Origin: Pseudomonadales bacterium
GTDB lineage: Bacteria > Pseudomonadota > Gammaproteobacteria > Pseudomonadales > Azotimanducaceae
Assembly (NCBI GenBank): GCA_019090615.1
Contig: JAHRVQ010000054.1
Span: 1-64,000, forward strand
DNA length: 64,000 nucleotides
Direction of reading: 5' to 3'
A model generated the notes under the pieces. It was not told where the DNA came from, searched no databases, and worked only from the letters and a program-made list of their open reading frames with translations. How positions within the stretch are numbered: position 1 is the first letter of the stretch; every line of letters starts with the position of its first letter. Position numbers and translations under genes: made by a program. Shown piece after piece: positions 1-9,868 of this stretch.

Positions 1-3000
1 AAAGCACCTGTGGTTGATGCCAGGGATATGGATTGGTTATCACCCCCAGCGGCAACATCAATTGCCGTCGCCGCACTTAGGCTTATCGAATTAACAGTGC
101 TCCCTAAATTTAGACTCTGGTCCACGGTCAGGTTACCGCCTAATGTCAGCACATTACCTGTAACAGCCAAACTTCCAACATCAATAATGTTCCCAAGATT
201 CACTGCGCTACCGACCCCAGCGCCTTTATCACCGGTCAAAGTCAGCGCAAAAGCGCCACTAGTTGAAGCCAAAGAAATTGCATCATCGGCACCGGCAATA
301 TTATCTATAGTGACATTGCCTGTTAAAGCTATATTCGACACATTAGATGCAAGATCTACCTCGCCACCAGCCGTAATATTGTTAGCCAGTGTTAATGTCG
401 ACCCAGTTACAGTCACTGCACCAAAAGCATCAACCTCACCGAGTATATTTACATCACCAGCTGTACTCAAAGAAATGCCGCCGGCCGCCGGGGTCAGTGC
501 GTCAGTAGTAATCGACTGAAGATTAATCGGCGCCGCTTCATCGCTAGTAGTTATAGTTAAAGCTTTCGCTCGTAAAGCCACGCCAATATCAATACCGACT
601 AATGAAGCACTTGTAGTTTTCAGCGTCAAAGCACCCATTAAATCAAGGCCGTCAACAAAAGTACCGCTAGTAAAGATTGCTTCATCTGCTTCTAATAGAA
701 CATCTGCATTCAACAGCTCAAGGTTGTCTTCATACATCGTCACTGCCGGGACATTCGGATTACTATCGGTACCATCACCACCAATAATTTCAATCGTATT
801 TGGATCCAGCAACAAGGTACCCAGCTGCCCAGTTGCGCTGCCTAAATCGACACCACCGCGAAACATCAACTGGTCTTTACCCGAAACCTCAGCAAACCCA
901 CCATCGCCGGAAAATGAACCGCCGGTCGCGGATATTTCACCGTGATAACGGGTTAGATCATCCGCCCAGATAATGACTTTACCGCCATCACCATCCAATA
1001 TTGCATCAGCGTTGATAGTGACCAAATCACCGACAAACGTTTCAATAGCATTCTGCTCTATACCAGCACCCTGGAAATCACCACCGACTAAGACGATACC
1101 GCCACCCGTGGCGCCAGACGCATTTATACGGGCCGCATCATAAAGACCCACCTTATCACCCAAAATTCTGATTTCACCAGCCACACCAGCGGCATTAGTA
1201 ACGTCAGCAACACCACTAAACAGCACTTCACCAGCCTGGTTTTCAGCCTGATAGCCAGTCGCCTGAATAAGAATATTACCTGCTGTGGCATCACTATTGT
1301 CGGCATTATCAGCGAGAGAAATTAATTGAGCACTCGATCGAATCCGAACTCGACCATTAAGTGCGGCCAGAGAAATATTATTACCTGGACTGAGCGGATC
1401 ATTCGGCAATGGACTGGGGAAAGGTTGCGCCCTTATGGTGCCCGCAATATCAATTAGCCCATTGGCGTTTAAGCTACCATCCGTTACATTGATGGCGACT
1501 TGTTGGCTGGATATAATTTCGTCATTCGCACCGGCCATTACAAAAGCTATGGCATCCGATTCCTGTGCGCCTTCTGAAAATCCATTTACATTAATTGTTA
1601 ACGCGCTATCGCCCAGGTTTAATAAATTTGATTGTAAATCCCCGACAACAACATTATTGGTCGCATTGATTTGAATATTAGCCGCGCCTGCCTGCAAACT
1701 GCCAACCGTAACCACCCCCTCTGCAGCGACATCATTAATTTCTATAGTTGGTGCATTTAGGTTTACGGACCCGGCGACGCCTGAGCTGGCGCCCACATCA
1801 AGGGAACCTGACAGTGTTAATTGGCCATCCGCTGCCAGGGTAATCTGCCCACCCTCACCCGACAGAGAGCCGCCTCTTGCCGAAATCGCCCCAAAAACAC
1901 TGACATCGTTGGCTAATACTTCTACAGCACCCCCTTTACCCGCGTCAATTGCATCAGCTCGAATACTGGCATGTTCACCCAATACAGCCTGTTCAACAGC
2001 GCTCAACTGCACCGAACCTCCCCCTGTTCTGCCGGAGACGTCCAATACCGCTGAGCCCTCTATCGCAATAGCTTGCGCCTCAATAGTCACCGAACCGCCA
2101 GCAGCGGATGCCCCAGTGGCGAGCAGGTTACCCTGCTCAGCAATTTGCACCCCAGCATCAGATTGAATTAATATTGAGCCGCCAGCTCCCGCATCACTGG
2201 ATGCAGAGACATCTAACAAGCCAGTATTAACCACGCCCGCGCCGCGACTGAAAAGCCTGATTACGCCGTCTTTGTACTCAGATGCCTGCGCTTTGACCAC
2301 ACCGTCATTATTAATGGCCGTATCGAATAAACTTTTGCTGACAGAACTGGTTAAGATCACCGCTCCACCTGTCGCATCAATACTACCTGTATTAGATATT
2401 GCCGCCTTAAGCCCCTGGTTGTTTTGCAATACCTCCTCTGTAATTTCAATACCAATTAACTGATCGGGCCCGAAATTAACCACCGCTCGACTACCTGTAG
2501 CCAGGTTAACCTGACCCAGGGTCGCAATAATGACGCCAGTGTTAGTCACAGACTCGCCCAATAAGGACACAGAACCACCCACGGATGCATTGATCAAACC
2601 ATGATTTACGACAAAACCACCAGCACCAGGTTCAGACGCAAAGTTAATGTTTTCATCGGAGAATATATCACCGTCCACCAAACCCAGCGCTGATGCAAAT
2701 ATCCCTGCTGCGTTAATTGTCGCCGACTCGCCAAAAATAACGCCCCGAGGGTTGACTAACGCTACCCGCCCATTTGCTGATACCGAACCAAAAATTGTTG
2801 TTGGCGATGCGCCTACGATCTGGCCAACAAAAAGCGAACTTACGTTAGGTTGAGAAATACGCACTGATTCATTAACGGCGACATCAAAACTATCAAAGTT
2901 CATCAACAGGTTCTGCGACTGTTGCGAAATATGCGTGTCCAGGTTAGTTACCTGGGTGACACTACCTGAGCCAGATACGACTACCCCGCCCTCTGGACCT

Positions 3001-3152
3001 GCCTGAACCAGTGGTGCCAACAACAAATGTCCAGCCATCAAACTACTGGCCAGCAAGCCTTTCTCAATCATATGAGAAACTAACGGCTTTAACCTATATC
3101 GAGAAGGAGCATCTACCACTAATTTATTTCTAATTTTATTGTTCAATGTCAT
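1..3152 (-). CDS. TpsA-type secreted filamentous-haemagglutinin-like exoprotein (3' end outside window)
   Basis: Exoprotein partner of a two-partner secretion pair; 1,050 codons stay open from the ATG to the window edge. It should cross the inner membrane by Sec and then pass the TpsB pore encoded just upstream, ending on the surface or outside. Seen: a long basic N-region, a hydrophobic core at about residues 31-51 ending LVQA, and a TPS/haemagglutination-activity domain at about 55-170 with NPRGVIFG at 134-141. After that comes low-complexity G/N/S/A/V sequence typical of beta-helices, in which I noticed no cysteine. An 82-residue repeat starts near the edge. The ATG lies 10 bases after the tpsB stop, so the two genes form one operon; the Shine-Dalgarno is weak. 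What the passenger does (adhesin, toxin, other) cannot be told without the missing C-terminus. Confidence 0.88.
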   Translation of the reverse strand, partial: MTLNNKIRNKLVVDAPSRYRLKPLVSHMIEKGLLASSLMAGHLLLAPLVQAGPEGGVVVSGSGSVTQVTNLDTHISQQSQNLLMNFDSFDVAVNESVRISQPNVSSLFVGQIVGASPTTIFGSVSANGRVALVNPRGVIFGESATINAAGIFASALGLVDGDIFSDENINFASEPGAGGFVVNHGLINASVGGSVSLLGESVTNTGVIIATLGQVNLATGSRAVVNFGPDQLIGIEITEEVLQNNQGLKAAISNTGSIDATGGAVILTSSVSKSLFDTAINNDGVVKAQASEYKDGVIRLFSRGAGVVNTGLLDVSASSDAGAGGSILIQSDAGVQIAEQGNLLATGASAAGGSVTIEAQAIAIEGSAVLDVSGRTGGGSVQLSAVEQAVLGEHASIRADAIDAGKGGAVEVLANDVSVFGAISARGGSLSGEGGQITLAADGQLTLSGSLDVGASSGVAGSVNLNAPTIEINDVAAEGVVTVGSLQAGAANIQINATNNVVVGDLQSNLLNLGDSALTINVNGFSEGAQESDAIAFVMAGANDEIISSQQVAINVTDGSLNANGLIDIAGTIRAQPFPSPLPNDPLSPGNNISLAALNGRVRIRSSAQLISLADNADNSDATAGNILIQATGYQAENQAGEVLFSGVADVTNAAGVAGEIRILGDKVGLYDAARINASGATGGGIVLVGGDFQGAGIEQNAIETFVGDLVTINADAILDGDGGKVIIWADDLTRYHGEISATGGSFSGDGGFAEVSGKDQLMFRGGVDLGSATGQLGTLLLDPNTIEIIGGDGTDSNPNVPAVTMYEDNLELLNADVLLEADEAIFTSGTFVDGLDLMGALTLKTTSASLVGIDIGVALRAKALTITTSDEAAPINLQSITTDALTPAAGGISLSTAGDVNILGEVDAFGAVTVTGSTLTLANNITAGGEVDLASNVSNIALTGNVTIDNIAGADDAISLASTSGAFALTLTGDKGAGVGSAVNLGNIIDVGSLAVTGNVLTLGGNLTVDQSLNLGSTVNSISLSAATAIDVAAGGDNQSISLASTTGA

Positions 3153-3162
3153 TCCAGTAATA

Positions 3163-5073
3163 CTATTGATTTCTCAATTGATACAAAAAGTTAAAATAGA
3201 TTCGAGATTCTCCTCTCGCGTCTATTGTGCCATCGTCAAAACTTGCTGAGCGCGGTTTCGCAAATATCAAATCAGCCGAACCTCTGTTTGGCCAACTCAT
3301 TCTCATGCCCAGCCCATAACCTTTTATGACCGAGTCATTATTTTCCTCAGAGGTTGCCGAAGATCTGCCAACACCGTAGGCATAGTCATAGAAAAAATAG
3401 GGCTTAAGCGTATCTAGCGGCAACTTAAAGCGAGTCACCGGATCAACTGGCAGGGAGAACAGCACCTCCACACCTAAATAAATACCACTGTCCACTGATA
3501 CATCACTAACACCGAACGCCCGCACAGCAGCAGGCCCGCCCAGGGAAAATTGCTCTACAGAGGCTAACCTTTTCTCGGCATACTGCGCGTTAGCTTTAAA
3601 TACCAAACCGAGCGAGCTTTCATTTTTGGTTACCCAGTTATATACGCTGGTACGTTTCAGCAGACTAAAATTTAGAAGTGTTTTTGTAAAATCTGTTGAC
3701 TGGCCATCTCTGTTACCCTTTATAATATTTCCTTGATCAATACCCAGACGCCCTGAAAACAGCAACAGCTGATCATCCCAAAGTCGGGTATATTCCGTAC
3801 TGGCGGAAAAAACGCCTAACTGCTGATCACTCGAAAGCGTCGCGGTCCTGTCCGCATCGAGTAAAACATCTTTATAACTAAATGAAGTCTGCACACTCAG
3901 ACTTCGAGTCCGGCTTAAGGAAAGCTGATAGGATCCACCAACAGAATAGTTTGCGGTTTCGCCAATGATTTCAGGAATATTAGCCGTTGCCCCCACTGAA
4001 AACTCATTGAAGCTTATATTAAATTTCATTTTACCCTGACCATTTTTCGTCACAGGCATTTCGTATTCTGCCAAGCCGTAAAGCGAACTATCCGGGCCCT
4101 CCGAACGTAACACACCTACTAGCAGCCGATTCCCCTTGTTTCTTAAATTGAGCCACTCGGCAGTAGCAAAGACTCTGTTTTCGCCCGTAGTCTCGGAGCC
4201 ATGATTATCGAGGATAACGTTTGATCGCCAGGATTTTTCCTCCAACACACCCAAGTTTAAATTGGTTTCTCCGATATTCTGTCCAGGCGAGAATGATCCT
4301 CTAACTCTCAGCCCCGGTAAATTGTTTACACGACGAAGGGCGCTCTCAACCTGCGCATCGGTTACCGGCTTACCAATTTCGTCAACAAATGCAGCACTAA
4401 CGATATCGGGCGAGTAAACTTCGTTGTTAGATACGGTTACCTTACCCAGTCGCCCCTCAAGCACACCCAGGCGAATAACCCCATCGGTTACTTCTTGCTC
4501 TGGAATATAGGCCGTAGCTAGAATAAACCCACGCTCTCGGTAATACTCTGTGACTGCCAGGGCAATCTTATCGAGTTGCTCAATCGTGATCCAACCTCGC
4601 TTAAATTCCTGACGACGCACCATCGACAGCAATACATCCAGGTCCTCTTCGTCCTCACCCCCACGATCAATAACTTCTCGTAGAAAACTACCAATGTCGT
4701 CCAGGTCACGTCCTGTAAAACCGTTATCATCTAGTTGAATCGACTGCTCAATTCGGAAACGCCGATCGATAACCGCTTGTAAACGTTCCTGCGTAATACC
4801 AAATTGAGGATAGGACTTAACCCCTTCGATAATAATGTTAACGACAGGTAAACGCGCCTTCTCATCAGAACTATAAACCCGCTGTGATACTCGCGGCATA
4901 TCAATCTCAGGAATTTCTTCATCAAAAAGCTCATTATCATCAAGCGCTTCATCAAAAATTTCCATTCTGAATATAGGAAAACCCTGCGGTCCTTGCTCTG
5001 CCATCACAGCTATACTTATGCTTGAGGCGACAATCAGCATCAGCAACTGAATGATCTTTTGATTAGTTCCCAT
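3163..5073 (-). CDS. TpsB two-partner secretion outer-membrane transporter (ShlB/FhaC family)
   Basis: Outer-membrane beta-barrel pore that exports the TpsA protein encoded immediately downstream. At 636 residues it is slightly longer than typical TpsB proteins (about 550-600). Seen: signal peptide with hydrophobic core at about residues 7-22 and cleavage near VMA-EQ (residue 25), an acidic stretch after it, periplasmic POTRA-like sequence at about 75-270, then the ShlB barrel beginning near the DNHGSETTG sequence. The conserved loop-6 motif appears as VRAF at 517-520 (usually VRGY), preceded by LGGP. The extra N-terminal acidic segment (DEALDDNELFDEEIPEID) is unusual. The family assignment is firm; specificity for the neighbouring TpsA is inferred from operon structure. 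Confidence 0.93.
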   Translation of the reverse strand: MGTNQKIIQLLMLIVASSISIAVMAEQGPQGFPIFRMEIFDEALDDNELFDEEIPEIDMPRVSQRVYSSDEKARLPVVNIIIEGVKSYPQFGITQERLQAVIDRRFRIEQSIQLDDNGFTGRDLDDIGSFLREVIDRGGEDEEDLDVLLSMVRRQEFKRGWITIEQLDKIALAVTEYYRERGFILATAYIPEQEVTDGVIRLGVLEGRLGKVTVSNNEVYSPDIVSAAFVDEIGKPVTDAQVESALRRVNNLPGLRVRGSFSPGQNIGETNLNLGVLEEKSWRSNVILDNHGSETTGENRVFATAEWLNLRNKGNRLLVGVLRSEGPDSSLYGLAEYEMPVTKNGQGKMKFNISFNEFSVGATANIPEIIGETANYSVGGSYQLSLSRTRSLSVQTSFSYKDVLLDADRTATLSSDQQLGVFSASTEYTRLWDDQLLLFSGRLGIDQGNIIKGNRDGQSTDFTKTLLNFSLLKRTSVYNWVTKNESSLGLVFKANAQYAEKRLASVEQFSLGGPAAVRAFGVSDVSVDSGIYLGVEVLFSLPVDPVTRFKLPLDTLKPYFFYDYAYGVGRSSATSEENNDSVIKGYGLGMRMSWPNRGSADLIFAKPRSASFDDGTIDARGESRIYFNFLYQLRNQ

Positions 5074-5493
5074 TATTTTTTTAAATACTCCATTTTATCT
5101 TGAACAATGTACTACACTAAGGGTGACTAGGTTCGACAGTTTAGGGGCGACAATCGACATTCGACCTTGTTTCTGTGGCCTTAAGACAAGACCCCCTTAG
5201 GCACTTGAGTTTTCATGCCCTCATTAGAGCCATGATGCTCAACGTTTACAGCGCCTGCTCACCTCCTAATTTCGATTGGATATTTGCCGGCTAAAAACCG
5301 ATCTAATTAACAACTATCCGTTGACTTTTTATTCTTCTTTTTCCCGGTCATACTTGCCCATCATAATATTATCCAAAGCTATCTCAAAAGAACCGGCTAA
5401 TCTACGCCAGAAATAGCTTAAATCGCTACAATTTTCCAAGGCGACCTATTCAATTAACAGCCGCTTAGATGAAGCCATTCTTTGCTTGCCTAA
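5074..5493. other. Intergenic region between tpsB and the kinase gene (420 bp)
   Basis: This gap lies downstream of the kinase gene and upstream of tpsB, both read from the minus strand, so it should hold the tpsBA promoter and the end of the kinase transcript. I found no convincing gene, no GC-rich hairpin followed by T residues, and no strong Shine-Dalgarno close to the tpsB ATG. An AT-rich stretch just upstream of tpsB (about 5080-5105) could hold a promoter -10, but no clear -35 pairs with it. Confidence 0.4.
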
Positions 5494-8400
5494 CTAGATC
5501 AATCGAACAACTCGAAACCCAGTTACAGGATCGGCTTCGCCATTATGGGCGACCTTTTTACCCAGCGTGCATTCACTCCTCGGGTCTGTATGCGCACCTC
5601 CATGGGCAAATACCTCCTCGCCACTTATCGCCCATTCACGTGCATTACCAACGTGATTATATATACCCCAGCTATTAGGTCGCCCCGATAGCGTATTAAG
5701 CAATTTCTCCCCCAATTTGACCCCTCTGGAGTCAACCGCGCAATTCACATTTTCATCAACCGCTTCATTACTCGCAGTTTCTGCAACGTACATCCATTCT
5801 TCTGAGGTCGGCAAACGGTATGTTTTACCTGTCTGGTCAGACAACCAGACGGTATAGTCCCTGGCCTGCTGAAGCGTGACATTGGTCACTGGTATCGACG
5901 CTGAACCAGACATAACAGCGCAACCTGTATCTTCACAAAAATCATTATAATCACTGACACGGATTTCCATCCGACTGGTTGCAAATTTATTGCCCAGTGT
6001 TTCTCCGGACGCCTTTCCTGGCTGTGGTGGTATCACAACTAGTTGCGGTCCAGTGCCGCCAATAGATAATTTATCGACACACCAGCTACGATTACGAATT
6101 CCTTGAGCTTCAAGCCCTCTCGCATCACAAGGATCCAGGTCAATGACTCTTATGTTAGATATCGCGGGTTCACCGGGTAGATATGTCTTGACGATATCCC
6201 TTAAGTACCTGGCTCGGTCGGGCTTGCGAACCGCCACTCTTTGTTGAATACAACCAACAAGTGCCGCCACGATACCTGGCTTGTCCTGCGCAAACCGCCT
6301 TGAATCTCGGCGTTCCAGGTCCTCCAGCGCGACCCGTAAACGACCTGTTAAGTCAGCCTCAGAAATATCTCCTTTACAACGCAAAACATCTTCAAATGTC
6401 GCAATATAACTATTGTAATCTTTTGCTTGCTCAGCCTTCTCATTTGCAATAGCAATCTCATTCTCAATTCGTCGCTCTTCTGCTTCGGCCGCTGCTATAG
6501 CGTTAAGTCGATCCCTTTCGAAAATTGAGGAAAGAATGTTGCCGACCTTCAACACGCCTGCTAGTTCACCCGCCTCATCATTAATCTTCGATGCGTCGTA
6601 GCTATAATTCTTCTTAACAATACCCAGATATTTCTGGGCCTGCTTTAACACCTCAATCGCATCATTTACATCAGTCTCAATCTTGTTTGCTTCAATAGGG
6701 ATTTCGGCTGTCTCGCGTAAAACACGAATTTGACCAAGATATCCATTCATTACACCAAGCTGGTACTTTTCGACATCTTGTTCTGCATCTTCGACCCAAC
6801 CTTCTTCGAGCCATTGCGGCCATTCTTTCTCCAGGCGGCCCCTCATAACACTCAAACGCTCCAAATTCACTTTAACTTCGCTATGCCAGTTGTCCTGGCT
6901 CAAACGAATATTGTCCCCCAAACGATCATCAATGTTTCGTTGATATGCTTCAAACCTTCCTTGCGCTTCAACAAATTCATCGGGAGCGACCTCTACTTCC
7001 TTCAATTGCTGATAAATCCCGAAACCTACCGACGCAATCAATATTGCAGCTATTGCTGCATACCTGAAATATGGCGGGTCCTCGCTAAATAAGTCTAATC
7101 TGAATTCATCTAACGACTGCGTTCTATCCTCGCCTTTAAACTCTAAGGCTTTGCGTAACGCTTTCCAGTGCCGCCGTTTCATTCCTGGCACTGGCTCTGG
7201 CACTAGCTTCTGCTCAAAGGCCTTATCTGCAGACACTCGACCATAGGGATGTTTGCCGGTAAATAGCTCGTAAGCAACCAGCGCTACTGCATATATATCA
7301 TCCGACTTAGTAGGCTCCATCCCGCCTAACATTTCATAACTCGCATAGGTAGGCGTCAATGCACCCAGCGAACCCGCATCAAAAACGGTTTTTTCGCCAT
7401 CAGCCTCTAGCTCCCCAGGATTCGATACTGCTCGGGCAATACCAAAATCAAAAACTTTAGCGCGCTTATCGGCACACCAATAAATATTTCCTGGCTTGAA
7501 ATCTGAATGCACAATATTAGCGTCATGGGCACGACCAAGGCCCATACAGATATCATTTATGATTGTTACAGCATCCTCTCTGGAGACCCCCTCAGGATGC
7601 TCCTTGAGGTAATCATCAAGCGGCTTACCATCCAGGAGTTCCATGGTCATAAAGACCGTATCGCCTTCCTTGTCAAAATCATAGACACCCATGATGTTGG
7701 GGTGCGGTATACCGCGAGTTCGGGTTGCTTCTCGCTGCAACGAAATAAAGGCATCTTTATGCCGAGAAAACTGCTCGTTTAGCAGTTTGACCGCAATATA
7801 AGGGTTTCTTTCTTTGGCCTCCTTCTGCCGCAAATCCAGCGCTTTATAGACATCCCCCATGCCCCCACTACCGACTTTCTCTTCCAGTACAAAGCGGTTT
7901 TTAAGTAACCGGCCAGCCTCACTATTGCCTTTTGAAGTGCCAGGAATATTACCGATGGCAGCAATATAGGTTGTATCGCTGCCTACTTCCTGGCCGCCGC
8001 CAATGCGAGTAGCGTCTGAATCGGTCTCCGTATTTATGACCGTGGCATCCTGACTATCCGGAATATCAGCTGATGAATCGGAAACTTTGGTCACAGAAGC
8101 GCCAGAGGTTACTGACGTTGTGGATTTATCTTGAGTCACAGCGCCCTTATCGGACGAATCAACTGGCTGCCGAATGATGGTCGTATCATTACCGACATTA
8201 ATACCCTGTTGAGTAGGTTCCTGCGTGGAAGCTGAAGAATTTTTATTCTTCAGCACAGCGTTTTTGCCAGCGCCTGCTGGCTCACGACGCCGAACAACCG
8301 TCGCATCTGACGCTGCAGACGGACCATCGGCAGGCTCCGAGCTTCTGGATTTAGAACCCTCAGCTTTCAGACCTTTAGCTTTTGAGCCCTTAACACTTAC

Positions 8401-8523
8401 ATCAGGACCGGCAGAATCAGCCGTTGGCTTTGATTGACGCACCTGAGTGACATCATTAATGTCATTCGAATTCTTATTGCCATTCGAATGGGAATTATTT
8501 GAACCAGTTTTTTTCTTCGACAT
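5494..8523 (-). CDS. Membrane-anchored Ser/Thr protein kinase with C-terminal FGE-sulfatase-like domain
   Basis: Hanks-type kinase of 1,009 residues. Residues 1-205 are a disordered, S/T/D/K-rich tail with six D-x-T-x-[VI] motifs (threonines 26, 75, 115, 161, 172, 185). The kinase domain spans about 210-480: glycine loop GSGGMG at 218-223, catalytic Lys246, catalytic loop HSDFKPGN at 339-346 (HSD replaces the usual HRD) and DFG at 359-361. One membrane helix at about 488-504 is followed by a long, partly coiled-coil region (about 515-745) and an FGE-sulfatase/C-type-lectin-like domain (about 820-1009). In that last domain only one of the two catalytic cysteines of true formylglycine-generating enzymes aligns (Cys985; Asp980 at the other site), so a binding role is more likely than catalysis. 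It probably works with the upstream FHA protein and the divergent PP2C phosphatase. Substrates are unknown. Confidence 0.9.
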   Translation of the reverse strand: MSKKKTGSNNSHSNGNKNSNDINDVTQVRQSKPTADSAGPDVSVKGSKAKGLKAEGSKSRSSEPADGPSAASDATVVRRREPAGAGKNAVLKNKNSSASTQEPTQQGINVGNDTTIIRQPVDSSDKGAVTQDKSTTSVTSGASVTKVSDSSADIPDSQDATVINTETDSDATRIGGGQEVGSDTTYIAAIGNIPGTSKGNSEAGRLLKNRFVLEEKVGSGGMGDVYKALDLRQKEAKERNPYIAVKLLNEQFSRHKDAFISLQREATRTRGIPHPNIMGVYDFDKEGDTVFMTMELLDGKPLDDYLKEHPEGVSREDAVTIINDICMGLGRAHDANIVHSDFKPGNIYWCADKRAKVFDFGIARAVSNPGELEADGEKTVFDAGSLGALTPTYASYEMLGGMEPTKSDDIYAVALVAYELFTGKHPYGRVSADKAFEQKLVPEPVPGMKRRHWKALRKALEFKGEDRTQSLDEFRLDLFSEDPPYFRYAAIAAILIASVGFGIYQQLKEVEVAPDEFVEAQGRFEAYQRNIDDRLGDNIRLSQDNWHSEVKVNLERLSVMRGRLEKEWPQWLEEGWVEDAEQDVEKYQLGVMNGYLGQIRVLRETAEIPIEANKIETDVNDAIEVLKQAQKYLGIVKKNYSYDASKINDEAGELAGVLKVGNILSSIFERDRLNAIAAAEAEERRIENEIAIANEKAEQAKDYNSYIATFEDVLRCKGDISEADLTGRLRVALEDLERRDSRRFAQDKPGIVAALVGCIQQRVAVRKPDRARYLRDIVKTYLPGEPAISNIRVIDLDPCDARGLEAQGIRNRSWCVDKLSIGGTGPQLVVIPPQPGKASGETLGNKFATSRMEIRVSDYNDFCEDTGCAVMSGSASIPVTNVTLQQARDYTVWLSDQTGKTYRLPTSEEWMYVAETASNEAVDENVNCAVDSRGVKLGEKLLNTLSGRPNSWGIYNHVGNAREWAISGEEVFAHGGAHTDPRSECTLGKKVAHNGEADPVTGFRVVRLI

Positions 8524-8674
8524 ACGCCGACCTTCACGTAAACTAATACATTCGGTCTATCTTGCGGTTTTTTTCTGTATATTCCTAGGCAAAGCCCTAT
8601 ATTTTTTCAGCCCACCCCGCTTCTGATGTCGATTTGATCGAATTCCAAGCACCTTTGATACTTGATGTTGGCCG

Positions 8675-9592
8675 TTACTCACAACGATAATTAATTAGGT
8701 TCGCCGGCTCCTCTTTTGATATTTCTTCCCCAAGACTTATTTTTCCGCTGCCCCAAAGCATCAATTCGTTACGTCGAAGAAAAATATTTTCACCGTCATC
8801 CGTCTTTATATAGGTACCATTAGAGCTTTGATCGGCTATTACGAATTTACCTCGCCTAAACTCAATCACGGCATGTGTTCTGGACGCCAATTTTGTTTTG
8901 CACATCAAATCACTCTGGACCCCACGGCCTATGACAAAGGTACGGTTGTCCGTTGATGAAATACTTGTTTCCTGGCCGCGAAAACCCAGCAATAGCGTGC
9001 ACGCCTCAGCCTCATTGACCTCCTCAACGATCTCTATGCGCGTAACATCGTCTCCTGGCTCCCAAACGACCTGGTAAACAATAATTTCCTTACCCTTACC
9101 TTTAACGTTGGTTCGATCAAATTGCCGACTAATCTCCTGCAAATCAGGATCAAGTAACTGAACCGTATCTTTAGTCGTTATGATCTGCTCGCCCTTTGCT
9201 ATACCCGCCATCCTCGCGGCGATGTTAACTGCATCACCAAACACATCGCCATCATCCATCAAAATCGCAGGGCCAAAATGAAGCCCAGCCTGAATAAATA
9301 TTGGAGCAACGTTTTCAATACCTGCAGTAATTTCCTGTTGCGCTTCTTTGACCTCTTCCTGAATATCTTTAGCCGCTCTCACGCAGTCATTGGCCGAACT
9401 AAATCGACACATGATTTCATCACCAATGGTCTTAATAACAAAACCTTTGTGATATTCCGTAATTCTAGTCATCAGTTCAAAAATCCTGCCAATAATTTTA
9501 TTGGCATTCTCGTCCCCAAAGGTTTCATACAGTTTCGTGCTACCTGTCACGTCGGCGAACATCACTGCGACTTCGACTTTTTTCCTGACCAT
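8675..9592 (-). CDS. Class III nucleotidyl cyclase fused to an FHA domain
   Basis: A 305-residue soluble protein. Cyclase domain, about residues 5-175: metal-binding Asp14 (FADVTGST) and Asp58 (TIGDE), transition-state Asn123 and Arg127 in AVNIAAR, and Lys54 plus Asp120 at the purine-reading positions, which points to ATP rather than GTP (family knowledge; inference). FHA domain, about 215-290: IGRG at 221-224, SRTH at 237-240 and SSNGTY at 256-261, the conserved phosphothreonine-reading residues. The linker carries DVTRI (Thr184), the same motif type as in the kinase tail. The gene is upstream of the kinase on the same strand (151-bp gap) and divergent from the phosphatase. Likely role: a cAMP-producing enzyme whose FHA module docks to the phosphorylated kinase or another threonine-phosphorylated partner. 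Confidence 0.9.
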   Translation of the reverse strand: MVRKKVEVAVMFADVTGSTKLYETFGDENANKIIGRIFELMTRITEYHKGFVIKTIGDEIMCRFSSANDCVRAAKDIQEEVKEAQQEITAGIENVAPIFIQAGLHFGPAILMDDGDVFGDAVNIAARMAGIAKGEQIITTKDTVQLLDPDLQEISRQFDRTNVKGKGKEIIVYQVVWEPGDDVTRIEIVEEVNEAEACTLLLGFRGQETSISSTDNRTFVIGRGVQSDLMCKTKLASRTHAVIEFRRGKFVIADQSSNGTYIKTDDGENIFLRRNELMLWGSGKISLGEEISKEEPANLINYRCE

Positions 9593-9868
9593 CTGAAGTA
9601 TCCAACAAAGCGGATTTGCAAAAAAGATAAGAATATAGCGCTTAGATTCTATTTGCTACTGTTTCAAGCACAAACCTCATTTTCATTCTAAACTAACAAT
9701 ATTATTTTGCGAATGCTGCCAACTCCCAATTCGATTAATATTAGCTTACAATGGCGCAATCTGGCCCATAGGTAGCAATATTGCACAAAATGCGTCAAAA
9801 TTGTCTACCTGCGTAGTTGGGAAGGACCAAAGCAGAAGTTAAATCATTCTATCCAGAAGGAGCTGTAA

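Noticed and set aside
10-2853. Several plus-strand open frames opposite the tpsA gene
   Set aside because: They are antisense to a continuous 1,050-codon minus-strand gene with family motifs; their P/S/T/A-rich composition is the complement of the G/N/S-rich repeats.
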